DNA from: Saprospiraceae bacterium
GTDB taxonomy: Bacteria; Bacteroidota; Bacteroidia; Chitinophagales; Saprospiraceae
Direction: 5' to 3'
Length of the DNA: 64,000 nt
Assembly: GCA_016718505.1 (NCBI GenBank)
Contig: JADKDE010000004.1
Span: 310,001-374,000, forward strand
Both the position numbers and the translations under genes were made by a program. Below, one piece after another: positions 18,312 to 25,604 of this stretch (position 1 is the first letter of the stretch; the number at the start of each line of letters is the position of its first letter). The notes beneath the pieces are model-generated. The model saw nothing but the letters and a program-made list of their open reading frames with translations, had not been told where the DNA came from and made no database searches.

Positions 18312-18638
18312 TTAAGCTAATTCAATAAATTGTTTTTCAAGTTTAACGTTAAAATGTATATCAGCTTTTAAAGCTCTGAAAACCTTTAAAATAGTATCGA
18401 TTGTTGCGCTATTTGTACTACTTTCTAATTTGGAAATTTGGGATTTCTGGACTCCAACAAGTTTACCTAATTCTTCTTGAGTTAAGTTTCTTTGTTGTCG
18501 AGCAGTCTTAATCATACGTCCTAAAATATCCATACGTAGTTCATACTCGTATTCGTCTCTTTCAACAGAACCAACTTTTCCGATATATTTATCCTTCATT
18601 TCGGCAAGTGAAAATGATTTGATTTCTTTCTGTGCCAT
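18312..18638 (-). CDS. HigA-like antitoxin, XRE-family HTH protein
   Basis: This 108-residue protein has a Cro/C1-type helix-turn-helix in its C-terminal half (QRNLTQEELGKLVGVQKSQI, about 54-73). It lies three bases downstream of a HigB-type toxin gene, the toxin-first order typical of higBA. It should bind the toxin and repress the shared promoter. This is a family-level inference. Confidence 0.82.
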   Translation of the reverse strand: MAQKEIKSFSLAEMKDKYIGKVGSVERDEYEYELRMDILGRMIKTARQQRNLTQEELGKLVGVQKSQISKLESSTNSATIDTILKVFRALKADIHFNVKLEKQFIELA

Positions 18639-18641
18639 TGT

Positions 18642-18989
18642 CTATTTTTTAGAATTTTTCTTGATTAAAAAATATTCTTCTCTTATTCGTTCAGCTTTTT
18701 CAATTTCATTGTTTGGAACTTTATCCCCTTTCTTAATAAATCCATGCGTAGCTAAGACTAAAGTTGAAGTTGGTTCTGTTTTGTCCCAAAAAGCAAGTAG
18801 TCTATTTTGATTACCCAAATACAAACTCCTAAATTCCCAAATTTCCTTATTAAGTTTTTTAAAAAGTTTTGGGTCATTCGTTTGTTCCGCTAAGTCGATA
18901 TTGTAAAACACTTTTTTAGCAGATTTTTTGTCAAGTTTAGCAACAAATTCGTCGGCTTCCTTTAAAAATCTTGTTTCAAAATATCTCAC
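18642..18989 (-). CDS. HigB-like toxin, RelE/Gp49 (DUF891) family
   Basis: This 115-residue protein starts at GTG (complement 18987-18989). The pattern of an N-terminal FLKEADEFVAKLDKKSAKKV helix pair, then EIWEFRSLYLGNQNRLLAFW, then LVLATHGFIKKGDKVP, is that of phage Gp49-like/HigB toxins, which cleave mRNA on the ribosome. The pair is preceded by its own candidate promoter. Confidence 0.82.
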   Translation of the reverse strand: MRYFETRFLKEADEFVAKLDKKSAKKVFYNIDLAEQTNDPKLFKKLNKEIWEFRSLYLGNQNRLLAFWDKTEPTSTLVLATHGFIKKGDKVPNNEIEKAERIREEYFLIKKNSKK

Positions 18990-19002
18990 TTATTCTTTTC
19001 AA

Positions 19003-19033
19003 CAAAGATAATTTAAGTCTCCAAATATAGCAA
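19003..19033 (-). promoter_or_regulatory. Candidate promoter of the higBA-like pair
   Basis: On the minus strand a TTG (complement 19031-19033) is followed after 20 bases by TATCTTTG (complement 19003-19010), matching the Bacteroidota -33/-7 layout, 14 bases from the GTG start. Confidence 0.45.
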
Positions 19034-19067
19034 CAATTTTTTATTTATTGAATTTGTTAAGCCCTCC

Positions 19068-19113
19068 GTTGCGACGGAATGGCGAGCCGCAAGGCGAGAC
19101 ATTTCGTCGCAAC
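19068..19113. repeat. Long near-perfect hairpin with GCAA loop
   Basis: A 14-bp stem (GTTGCGACGGAATG against CATTTCGTCGCAAC, one G:U) encloses an internal loop and a GCC-GCAA-GGC tip. No T-run follows, so a terminator is unlikely. It is GC-rich relative to its surroundings. Confidence 0.6.
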
Positions 19114-19310
19114 ATAAATATTTGCGAAATTGTAATTACTAAATCCAAACAATCAATTTAACATGACTCAGTTAACCCTTAGACAAAAAGACGCCGAGTT
19201 CATCAACAAGCTAAAGCCATTATATCTAATATACTTTTGGTTTACACAAATAAATCTTTAGGACTGCATGTCCAACCCACACGGGATTTAGGTTCTTGTT
19301 ATCGGCTGTA

Positions 19311-19796
19311 TTATTTCACCACGATTTTAATACCTGTATATTTTGAATTGTCTTTTATAGTCGGAACAGGCTCAATTGTATAGTTAGAATCGTCATTAGT
19401 TACATTACATATTTGGAATAAGTCTGAATAATCACTTGTTGAACCACTTGCGTCAGTTGTTCCAATAAAGAAGTCAATTACTTGGCGATTTTGAGGATTA
19501 AATGTCACGTACAATGTACGTCCTTCTTTATCGAAGCTATTGTCCCATGAGTCAAATTTCATTTTCATTTGAAGTTTTGTAGGTTCAATTTCATTTTCTG
19601 ATGGTTTACCTAACACTTTTCTTATTTCGTCTATATTTTTTCCAATTAATGATGGAACATCAAAAACAAATTTGGTATTTATCTTCTGTGTTGATGAATC
19701 TTTTTTTTCATCGCTGTTTGGAGAGCCACAAGAAGCCAGCATAGTCAAAATTAGAAGATGTTTTAAAGTTTTAGAAAGTAATTTGGTTATAGACAT
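19311..19796 (-). CDS. Putative lipoprotein, unknown function
   Basis: This 161-residue protein has a lipoprotein signal (LLILTMLASCGS, lipid Cys at about 23). The mature part contains a VPSLIGKNIDEIRKVLGKPS segment, resembling the short helix-turn of SmpA/OmlA-type and related lipoproteins, followed by a beta region. I do not assign a function. It is a lone minus-strand island gene with a 100-base gap to the zinc-ribbon gene. Confidence 0.6.
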   Translation of the reverse strand: MSITKLLSKTLKHLLILTMLASCGSPNSDEKKDSSTQKINTKFVFDVPSLIGKNIDEIRKVLGKPSENEIEPTKLQMKMKFDSWDNSFDKEGRTLYVTFNPQNRQVIDFFIGTTDASGSTSDYSDLFQICNVTNDDSNYTIEPVPTIKDNSKYTGIKIVVK

Positions 19797-19896
19797 ATTA
19801 TGATATTTTTATTATTTTGCTTTTATAAGTAATTCACTCTCCTAATTACTAAGTTTATGTAATTGGTTTTTGAATTATTGCCATTGGATGTTTACA

Positions 19897-20106
19897 CTAG
19901 AATACAAGATTGATTCCTTGCTTTTTCGCTAAATCTCTAATTAATATTGAACTCAATTCTGGCTCTAAGACCCCTACTGCAGTTTTACAGTTTCTACATC
20001 TAATAAATGTTAGTTCCAATTTACAACCTATAACGTGTTCGTTGTAGGCTTCAAATCCACATGATTCACATTTGGCACATTTTGTGGTTGATGGTATTAT
20101 CTTCAT
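19897..20106 (-). CDS. Small zinc-ribbon protein
   Basis: This 69-residue protein carries two Cys pairs (CAKCESCGFEA near 10-20 and CRNCKTAVG near 37-45), the spacing of a zinc ribbon. The rest is a short hydrophobic tail. It could be a regulator or part of a larger complex; nothing more can be said. A TATATTTG -7-like motif lies on the minus strand at 20191-20198. Confidence 0.6.
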   Translation of the reverse strand: MKIIPSTTKCAKCESCGFEAYNEHVIGCKLELTFIRCRNCKTAVGVLEPELSSILIRDLAKKQGINLVF

Positions 20107-20349
20107 AAGTTCGGTTTTTAAATTGAATAAAATATTTTCGCATCCCTTTCTTACCTTTTTCGGCTATTTCTTTCTTTTTATTTGCTTTTACAAATATACA
20201 AATACTCCGCTGATATGGTGCATTTTTCAAATGATTTATATATATATTTAATTTTATAATATGTATAAAGCAGAACATGAATCTATTCCAACTTTCCCAC
20301 ACCCCACCCCCAAACCCCCAACAGGGGGCTTATTCCTCCCCCACGACCC

Positions 20350-20490
20350 CCGATGGTCGAAGTCCGTGACTTCGACCCGATATTATATGAATTTAAAATT
20401 CATCAGTAGCAATGTCCTGGAAATCTCAAAGTATATGGAATTGCAAACTCCTATTGTATAGCATCGCAGTTACAAACTCCGACGATCGGG
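20350..20490. repeat. Right copy of island-bracketing palindromic repeat
   Basis: It contains CGAAGTC-CGT-GACTTCG, ATGAATTTAAAATTCAT and ATCGCAGTTACAAACT, in the same order and orientation as 13186-13300. The middle spacing is about 22 bases longer than in the left copy. Confidence 0.7.
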
Positions 20491-20589
20491 ACATATTTTA
20501 AATTGAAAAGTGGTGTTTCCTCCCAGCATCCAAAGACACGACTTGGACCAATTTCTAGCAATGCGAACTTATATTACAAATTTTCAATA

Positions 20590-20616
20590 TTGATATCTAG
20601 CTTTTTGTTAATTTTG
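20590..20616 (+). promoter_or_regulatory. Candidate promoter of nuoF
   Basis: TTG at 20590-20592 and TAATTTTG at 20609-20616 (TAnnTTTG), 16 bases apart, lie upstream of the ATG at 20638. They would give nuoF transcription independent of nuoA-E. Confidence 0.4.
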
Positions 20617-20637
20617 TGGGATAACTAATGAATTGAT

Positions 20638-21984
20638 ATGTCTAAAAAGATATTGTTAGAACATGCACACGTAGCGGGAATAGAAACCTTGGCTGTCTAT
20701 CAAAAGATGGGCGGATACGAATCCGTGCGCAAGGCATTGAAGTCTATGAGCCCTGATGCAGTAGTCGAGGAGGTGAAAAAAAGTGGATTGCGCGGACGAG
20801 GTGGAGCTGGATTTCCTACGGGTATGAAATGGAGTTTTTTGGCGAAGCCAGAGGGTCTGCCGAGATATCTACTTTGCAATGCGGACGAAAGCGAACCTGG
20901 GACCTTCAAGGATAGGTATATTATGGAAAAAATTCCCCATCTATTGATCGAAGGGATGATTATATCGAGTTTCGCACTAGGGGCTAACACGAGTTTTATA
21001 TATATCCGAGGTGAATATCGCTGGGTATTAGATATCCTAGAGAAAGCCATAGCAGAGGCTTATGCAGGAGGTTTGTTGGGCAAGAATATATTGGGCTCTG
21101 GATACGATTTGGACTTGTACGTTCATCCTGGTGCTGGTGCCTATATTTGTGGCGAAGAAACGGCTCTGATAGAATCTTTAGAGGGGAAGAGAGGCAATCC
21201 TAGGATGAAACCACCATTCCCTGCGGTGAAAGGCTTGTATCAATGTCCGACCGTAGTGAACAATGTTGAGTCTATTGCAGCCACACCATGGATCATAAAT
21301 AATGGGGGAGAGGCATACGCCCAAATCGGAATCGGCAAAAGCACAGGGACAAAATTGATTTCGGCTTGTGGCAATATCAAAAAACCTGGAGTGTATGAAA
21401 TCGAATTGGGACTTCCTGTAAAAGAATTTTTGTTCGGGGAGGATTATTGTGGTGGTATGGCCAATGGAAAAAAACTAAAGGCAGTAATACCCGGTGGAAG
21501 TTCCGTGCCTATTTTGCCAGCTGAGTTATTCTTAAAGACAGCCGCAGGTGAAGACCGATTGATGTCATATGAAAGTCTTTCAGATGGTGGCTTTGCTACT
21601 GGTTCCATGCTTGGATCGGGAGGCTTTATCGTTTATGATGAAGATCAGTGTATCGTAAGAAATACGTGGAATTTTACGAGATTTTATCACCACGAAAGTT
21701 GTGGTCAGTGCTCTCCTTGTCGCGAGGGAACAGGATGGATGGAGAAAGTACTCCACAAGATAGAATCGGGTCATGGAGAATCAAAAGACATAGACTTGCT
21801 TTGGGACATTCAAAGGAGAATAGAAGGAAATACAATATGTCCTCTGGGCGATGCAGCTGCTTGGCCTGTTGCAAGTGCTATTAGACATTTTAGAGAAGAA
21901 TTCGAGTGGCATGTGAAAGAACCTAAATTGTCTCAAGAGCGCAATTATGGCCTTTTGAATAAAACGGTCGAAGCATTGTATTAA
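20638..21984 (+). CDS. nuoF: NADH-quinone oxidoreductase subunit F
   Basis: This 448-residue subunit binds NADH, FMN and the N3 [4Fe-4S] cluster, where electrons enter complex I. The NADH/FMN region shows GLRGRGGAGFPTGMKW (about 49-64) and NADESEPGTFKDR; the cluster ligands are in ESCGQCSPCREG (about 355-366) with a fourth Cys in NTICPLGDAAA. The protein is full length. It is cut off from nuoE by 7.7 kb of accessory DNA, and no nuoG follows; the next gene is convergent. Confidence 0.95.
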   Translation: MSKKILLEHAHVAGIETLAVYQKMGGYESVRKALKSMSPDAVVEEVKKSGLRGRGGAGFPTGMKWSFLAKPEGLPRYLLCNADESEPGTFKDRYIMEKIPHLLIEGMIISSFALGANTSFIYIRGEYRWVLDILEKAIAEAYAGGLLGKNILGSGYDLDLYVHPGAGAYICGEETALIESLEGKRGNPRMKPPFPAVKGLYQCPTVVNNVESIAATPWIINNGGEAYAQIGIGKSTGTKLISACGNIKKPGVYEIELGLPVKEFLFGEDYCGGMANGKKLKAVIPGGSSVPILPAELFLKTAAGEDRLMSYESLSDGGFATGSMLGSGGFIVYDEDQCIVRNTWNFTRFYHHESCGQCSPCREGTGWMEKVLHKIESGHGESKDIDLLWDIQRRIEGNTICPLGDAAAWPVASAIRHFREEFEWHVKEPKLSQERNYGLLNKTVEALY

Positions 21985-22011
21985 GTCTAGCGTAAAAAGG
22001 ATCGGAGTGGT

Positions 22012-22077
22012 CTCACCTATGGTGAGAGTCTCGCAGAGACAGACCCACGCAGAGCCTGGTCTCACATGCAGGGCATG
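22012..22077. repeat. Three consecutive short palindromes after nuoF
   Basis: CTCACC-TAT-GGTGAG (22012-22026), GTCTC-GCA-GAGAC (22028-22040) and CATGC-AGG-GCATG (22065-22077) follow one another 28 bases past the nuoF stop. No T-run is present, so REP-like repeats are more likely than a terminator. Confidence 0.6.
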
Positions 22078-22107
22078 GGAGATTTATCCCAATTATATTT
22101 ATAAAAA

Positions 22108-23274
22108 TTAACCTATGTACCAAGCTGATTTTGGAAGCTTTCGCAGGAGGTACACGGAAAGAAAAGACAGGAGGGCTACGACTATAAAGAATATGGGTGC
22201 TCCAAAGATGGGATGTATGGCACAGGCTACACAATCAGGCGGCCCCAAGCGATTGTTGTAAATGTAGAATCCCCATAAATACCCGTTTTTCAGCATATCG
22301 ATTATCAATGCATGGATGAAATAAATCGCAAAACTCATCGTCGATAGCTTGGTCATTAAATTGAAAAACTTTGGATACTTGGCAACATATTTAGACCAGT
22401 CAAAGCGAATCAACCAAACGACTAATGCAAATGACCCTAGAATAATATTCGGACTGAGGTAAACATAAGCCCTATCGTCATAACTGCCCTTCAAGTAGCA
22501 GCGGTACGCCACGATAAATGGGGTCGAAATAAAACAAAGAAATCCTATCCACAACAGCCACTTCTCCTTTGGGATCGTGTATTTTCGTATATAATAACCA
22601 AAAAAGAAGAAGCCACCATAGGACATCCATGACATGTGTTCCACGATGAAAAACTCCTCACAATAGGTATAGATAGAGCCATTCAAAAACCAAATCAACA
22701 AAAAATAATTCAAATCTTCTTGCGTCGCGGACTTCAAATATACCTTGAAAAAAGGTGTCAATAAGTAAACACCCAAAATCATGGGAATAAACCAAAGATG
22801 ATAGTAAACGTCTCCAGTGATGATGGTGGGAAAGATGATCTCTCGCCAAGGGAGCTCAAAAAAGCGATAAATATTGTCCCAAATCCAAAAAAAAGTATTT
22901 TGGAATGTAAGATTGCTGAAAGAAGAAAAATTGTATCTAAAATTATAAATCGTATAAATTATAATCCAAAAAATAAAAGGGGGGACAATTTTGGAAAATC
23001 TTTTTTTGAGAAATTGCCAAGGGCTGAGATTTTTTGTATCGTGGAGTATCAACATACCACTTAAGATTACAAACAACGGTACAGACCACTTAAATGAGGA
23101 ATAAACCACATTCCCAACCCACCAATGATCGTTAGGGATTTTGCCATGACTTAGCGTCAATTCACCAGTACAGTGTATCAGCACAACTCCTAGGATAGCA
23201 ACTACCCGCAACAAATCAGCATACAAAATGCGATTTTGGTCTATTAGTCTTGGTGGATGTGAATTATTAGTCAA
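22108..23274 (-). CDS. Membrane acyltransferase, acyltransferase-3 (OafA/WecH-like) family
   Basis: This 388-residue polytopic protein has about ten hydrophobic helices. It starts with the family pattern LYADLLRVVAILGVVLIHCT (about 17-36), which holds the conserved Arg and His of acyltransferase-3 enzymes, followed by WSVPLFVILSGMLIL. Members O-acylate sugars of lipopolysaccharide, exopolysaccharide or other envelope glycans; the acceptor here is unknown. It is convergent with nuoF and divergent from the EI24 gene. Confidence 0.82.
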   Translation of the reverse strand: MTNNSHPPRLIDQNRILYADLLRVVAILGVVLIHCTGELTLSHGKIPNDHWWVGNVVYSSFKWSVPLFVILSGMLILHDTKNLSPWQFLKKRFSKIVPPFIFWIIIYTIYNFRYNFSSFSNLTFQNTFFWIWDNIYRFFELPWREIIFPTIITGDVYYHLWFIPMILGVYLLTPFFKVYLKSATQEDLNYFLLIWFLNGSIYTYCEEFFIVEHMSWMSYGGFFFFGYYIRKYTIPKEKWLLWIGFLCFISTPFIVAYRCYLKGSYDDRAYVYLSPNIILGSFALVVWLIRFDWSKYVAKYPKFFNLMTKLSTMSFAIYFIHALIIDMLKNGYLWGFYIYNNRLGPPDCVACAIHPIFGAPIFFIVVALLSFLSVYLLRKLPKSAWYIG

Positions 23275-23303
23275 TTAAAACATTGATTAAATTAAAATAT
23301 CGG

Positions 23304-23334
23304 CAAAAATACATAAGAAAACGCTTTGATGCAA
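23304..23334 (-). promoter_or_regulatory. Candidate promoter of the acyltransferase gene
   Basis: On the minus strand TTG (complement 23332-23334) and TATTTTTG (complement 23304-23311) are 20 bases apart, with the -7 box 30 bases from the ATG at 23274. Confidence 0.45.
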
Positions 23335-23342
23335 TACTTTTG
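23335..23342 (+). promoter_or_regulatory. Candidate -7 box of the EI24 gene
   Basis: TACTTTTG lies 20 bases before the ATG at 23363, directly beside the divergent promoter of the acyltransferase gene. Confidence 0.35.
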
Positions 23343-23362
23343 TATTCATAAAAATCAATTAA

Positions 23363-24082
23363 ATGACCCCCGTTGTTCTAGAATCATTTATTTGGGTATT
23401 TCGAAATAGTTCCAAGATTAATTTGGTTCGGTACGTGGTGCTTTGTGCCCTAATCGCAATTTTAGCACTAGGACTCGGAGTTTATTTTATTGGATATTGG
23501 TTAGAGCCATTGATCTCATGGATGATTGGCCTGGTTCCAGATACATGGGAAGGAGCTTGGGTTGATTGGACAGTATTGATTGGAACCTGGATTATTAGGA
23601 TATTCCTTTTCTTATTGGTGTTTAGGCATATTTTGGCAATTATTTATGCGCCATTATTGGGTTATCTTAGTGAAAAAGTCGAAAATCAATTGGCATCAGG
23701 GATTGATACTAAGATTGGTTTTTTTGCGTCTATTTGGAGGGGTGTAAAAGTAAATATAAGACTGCTTTCAAAGGAAATATTATTTGCCGCACCTTGGCTT
23801 TTTTTGTCGTTTATTCCGATTGTCAATATCCCTAGTAGTGTGATATTGTTCTTAACCACCAGTTATTATGCAGGTATTTCATCCATGGATTATACCATGG
23901 AAAGATACCACGGCATCGTCGAGACCACTGAAATCATCAACAAAAACAAACGGACCGTGACGATGCTCGGCATGGTTCAAGTAGGGATGACTCTGATCCC
24001 AATTGTAGGGATACTCATCGCACCGCCTATTTGTGCGGCAATGGGAGCCTATATTTACAGGACAAAATGGGTGAAAAATTGA
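23363..24082 (+). CDS. EI24-domain (CysZ-like) membrane protein
   Basis: This 239-residue protein has about five hydrophobic segments. It contains the arrangement IIYAPLLGYLSEKVE followed by LLSKEILFAAPWLFLSFIPI, characteristic of the EI24 family to which the sulfate transporter CysZ belongs. Sulfate transport is not implied, as no sulfur-assimilation genes are near. It is followed by miaB about 100 bases downstream. Confidence 0.75.
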   Translation: MTPVVLESFIWVFRNSSKINLVRYVVLCALIAILALGLGVYFIGYWLEPLISWMIGLVPDTWEGAWVDWTVLIGTWIIRIFLFLLVFRHILAIIYAPLLGYLSEKVENQLASGIDTKIGFFASIWRGVKVNIRLLSKEILFAAPWLFLSFIPIVNIPSSVILFLTTSYYAGISSMDYTMERYHGIVETTEIINKNKRTVTMLGMVQVGMTLIPIVGILIAPPICAAMGAYIYRTKWVKN

Positions 24083-24148
24083 TGAATACATGGTACGCCC
24101 TAAGATAAAACTCATCCAGCGATAAAACTTTACCTTGAGAAATATGCT

Positions 24149-24156
24149 TATATTTG
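24149..24156 (+). promoter_or_regulatory. Candidate -7 box of miaB
   Basis: TATATTTG (TAnnTTTG) lies 26 bases before the ATG at 24182. A TTTA about 17 bases further upstream could serve as a poor -33. Confidence 0.4.
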
Positions 24157-24181
24157 TGGCTTGATTGAAAATTTTGATAAA

Positions 24182-25604
24182 ATGGCGCATGTCCAAAGCA
24201 CAAGTATGGAATCAAATATAAAAGTCGAGACAGATGTCTTGCATGACTCGGTCAATAATTCTTATACAAAAAATAAAAAAGTATTCATAGAGAGTTATGG
24301 CTGTGCAATGAATCACAGTGACAGTGAGATTGTAGCTTCGATACTCGCAGATGAAGGTTATGTGAATTCTACCAATTTGGAAGAAGCCGATTTGATATTG
24401 CTGAATACTTGTTCGATTCGAGACAAAGCCGAAGAAACGATTCGACATAGAATCAAGGACTTTAAGGCCATGAAAAGGGCAAATCGAGGCCTTATCATCG
24501 GGGTACTTGGTTGCATGGCAGAACGATTAAAAAAGAAATTCTTAGAAGAGGAGCGTTTGGTTGATCTGGTAGTTGGTCCTGATGCATATAGGAGTTTACC
24601 CGATTTGTTGTACCAAGTAGGAGGAGGGGAGAAAGGAATCAATGTGCTGCTGAGCAGAGAAGAAACTTACGCAGATATCAGTCCCGTTCGTTTGTCTTCG
24701 AATGGCATATCTGCATTTATCTCCATCATGAGGGGATGTGATAATATGTGTAGTTTTTGTGTGGTGCCATTTACTAGAGGAAGGGAGCGTTCTAGGGATC
24801 TCTTTCGATTCTGGCTGAAATGCAAGATCTAGTGCAGAAGGGATATAAAGAAGTTACGCTTTTGGGGCAAAATGTAGATAGTTACAAATGGGAAAATCCT
24901 CGACTAAATCCATCGTTACTTTTGCCATGTTGCTTGAAGAGGTTGCTAAAATTGATCCAACGGTAAGAATTAGATTTTCTACATCCCATCCGAAGGACAT
25001 CACGGATGAAGTATTATTCACCATGGCGGCCTATGACAATATATGTAAGTACATCCATTTACCAGTCCAATCAGGAAATAGCCGAATCTTGGAAATGATG
25101 AACCGAACTTATGACCGAGAGTGGTATATAGATAAGATTGATAGAATATATGAAATAATGCCTGACTGCACGATTTCTAGTGATATGATTGCTGGATTTT
25201 GTTCTGAAACAGAGGCGGAGCATCAAGATACACTCTCCATGATTGAATATGCTAAATATTCTTTGTCATATACTTTTTATTATTCTGAAAGACCTGGAAC
25301 TACAGCAGCTCGAAAATACCCTGACGACGTTCCTTTAGACGTGAAAAAAAGGAGATTGGCGGAGATTATTGAAGTTCAAAGGCGTGTTTCTCACGAGCTA
25401 AATCTGTTGGATTTGGGTAAGACATTTGAGGTATTAATAGAAGGCGATTCCAAAAAATCGGATAAGGATTTCAGTGGCAGAAATTCACAAAACAAAATGA
25501 TTATTTTTCCTAAAATGACTGGTTACAAACCTGGTGATTATGCCCAAGTAAAAGTCTTGGAGGTTACTTCAGCTACATTAAAGGGAGAAATTAATCCCCA
25601 CTAG
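24182..25604 (+). CDS. miaB: tRNA-2-methylthio-N6-dimethylallyladenosine synthase, two frameshifts
   Basis: The methylthiotransferase modifies A37 of UNN-decoding tRNAs. The N-terminal domain has the cluster cysteines in ESYGCAMNHSDSE and VLGCMAER; the radical-SAM motif is in RGCDNMCSFCVVPFTRGRER; the C-terminus is a TRAM-like RNA-binding domain ending LKGEINPH. The frame breaks near 24800, continues in a second frame (ILAEMQDLVQKGYKEVTLLG), then shifts again between 24890 and 24915 to TFAMLLEEVAKIDPTVRIRF. Both shifts fit loss of one base, and the joined product has the normal size of about 475 residues, so sequence error is likely. I choose the ATG at 24182; an in-frame TTG lies at 24161. 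It overlaps the convergent porin gene by 14 bases. Confidence 0.85.

Larger units (their letters stand above)
18990..19310. other. Intergenic region upstream of the toxin-antitoxin pair
   Basis: It holds the candidate higBA promoter, a strong hairpin at 19068-19113, a 32-codon plus-strand ORF at 19163-19261 (MTQLTLRQKDAEFINKL...) that may be a gene remnant, and a weak palindrome near 19268-19306 just past the stop of the 19311 gene. Confidence 0.45.
20107..20637. other. Repeat-rich intergenic region at the right end of the island
   Basis: The stretch carries a weak minus promoter motif (20191-20198), a C/G-rich stretch around 20290-20350, the right palindromic repeat (20350-20490), and the candidate nuoF promoter. 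I find no gene in it. Confidence 0.5.

Noticed and set aside
20066..20302. 78-codon ORF on the minus strand
   Set aside because: It overlaps the zinc-ribbon gene start and its promoter region, and the product shows no recognisable protein character.
13005..20637. Transposon or prophage as the island
   Set aside because: No transposase, integrase, phage structural gene or terminal inverted repeat with target duplication was found; the borders are direct REP-like repeats.
24790..24916. Programmed frameshifting in miaB
   Set aside because: Two successive shifts without slippery heptamers or a downstream structure, in a gene not known for recoding, fit missing bases better.
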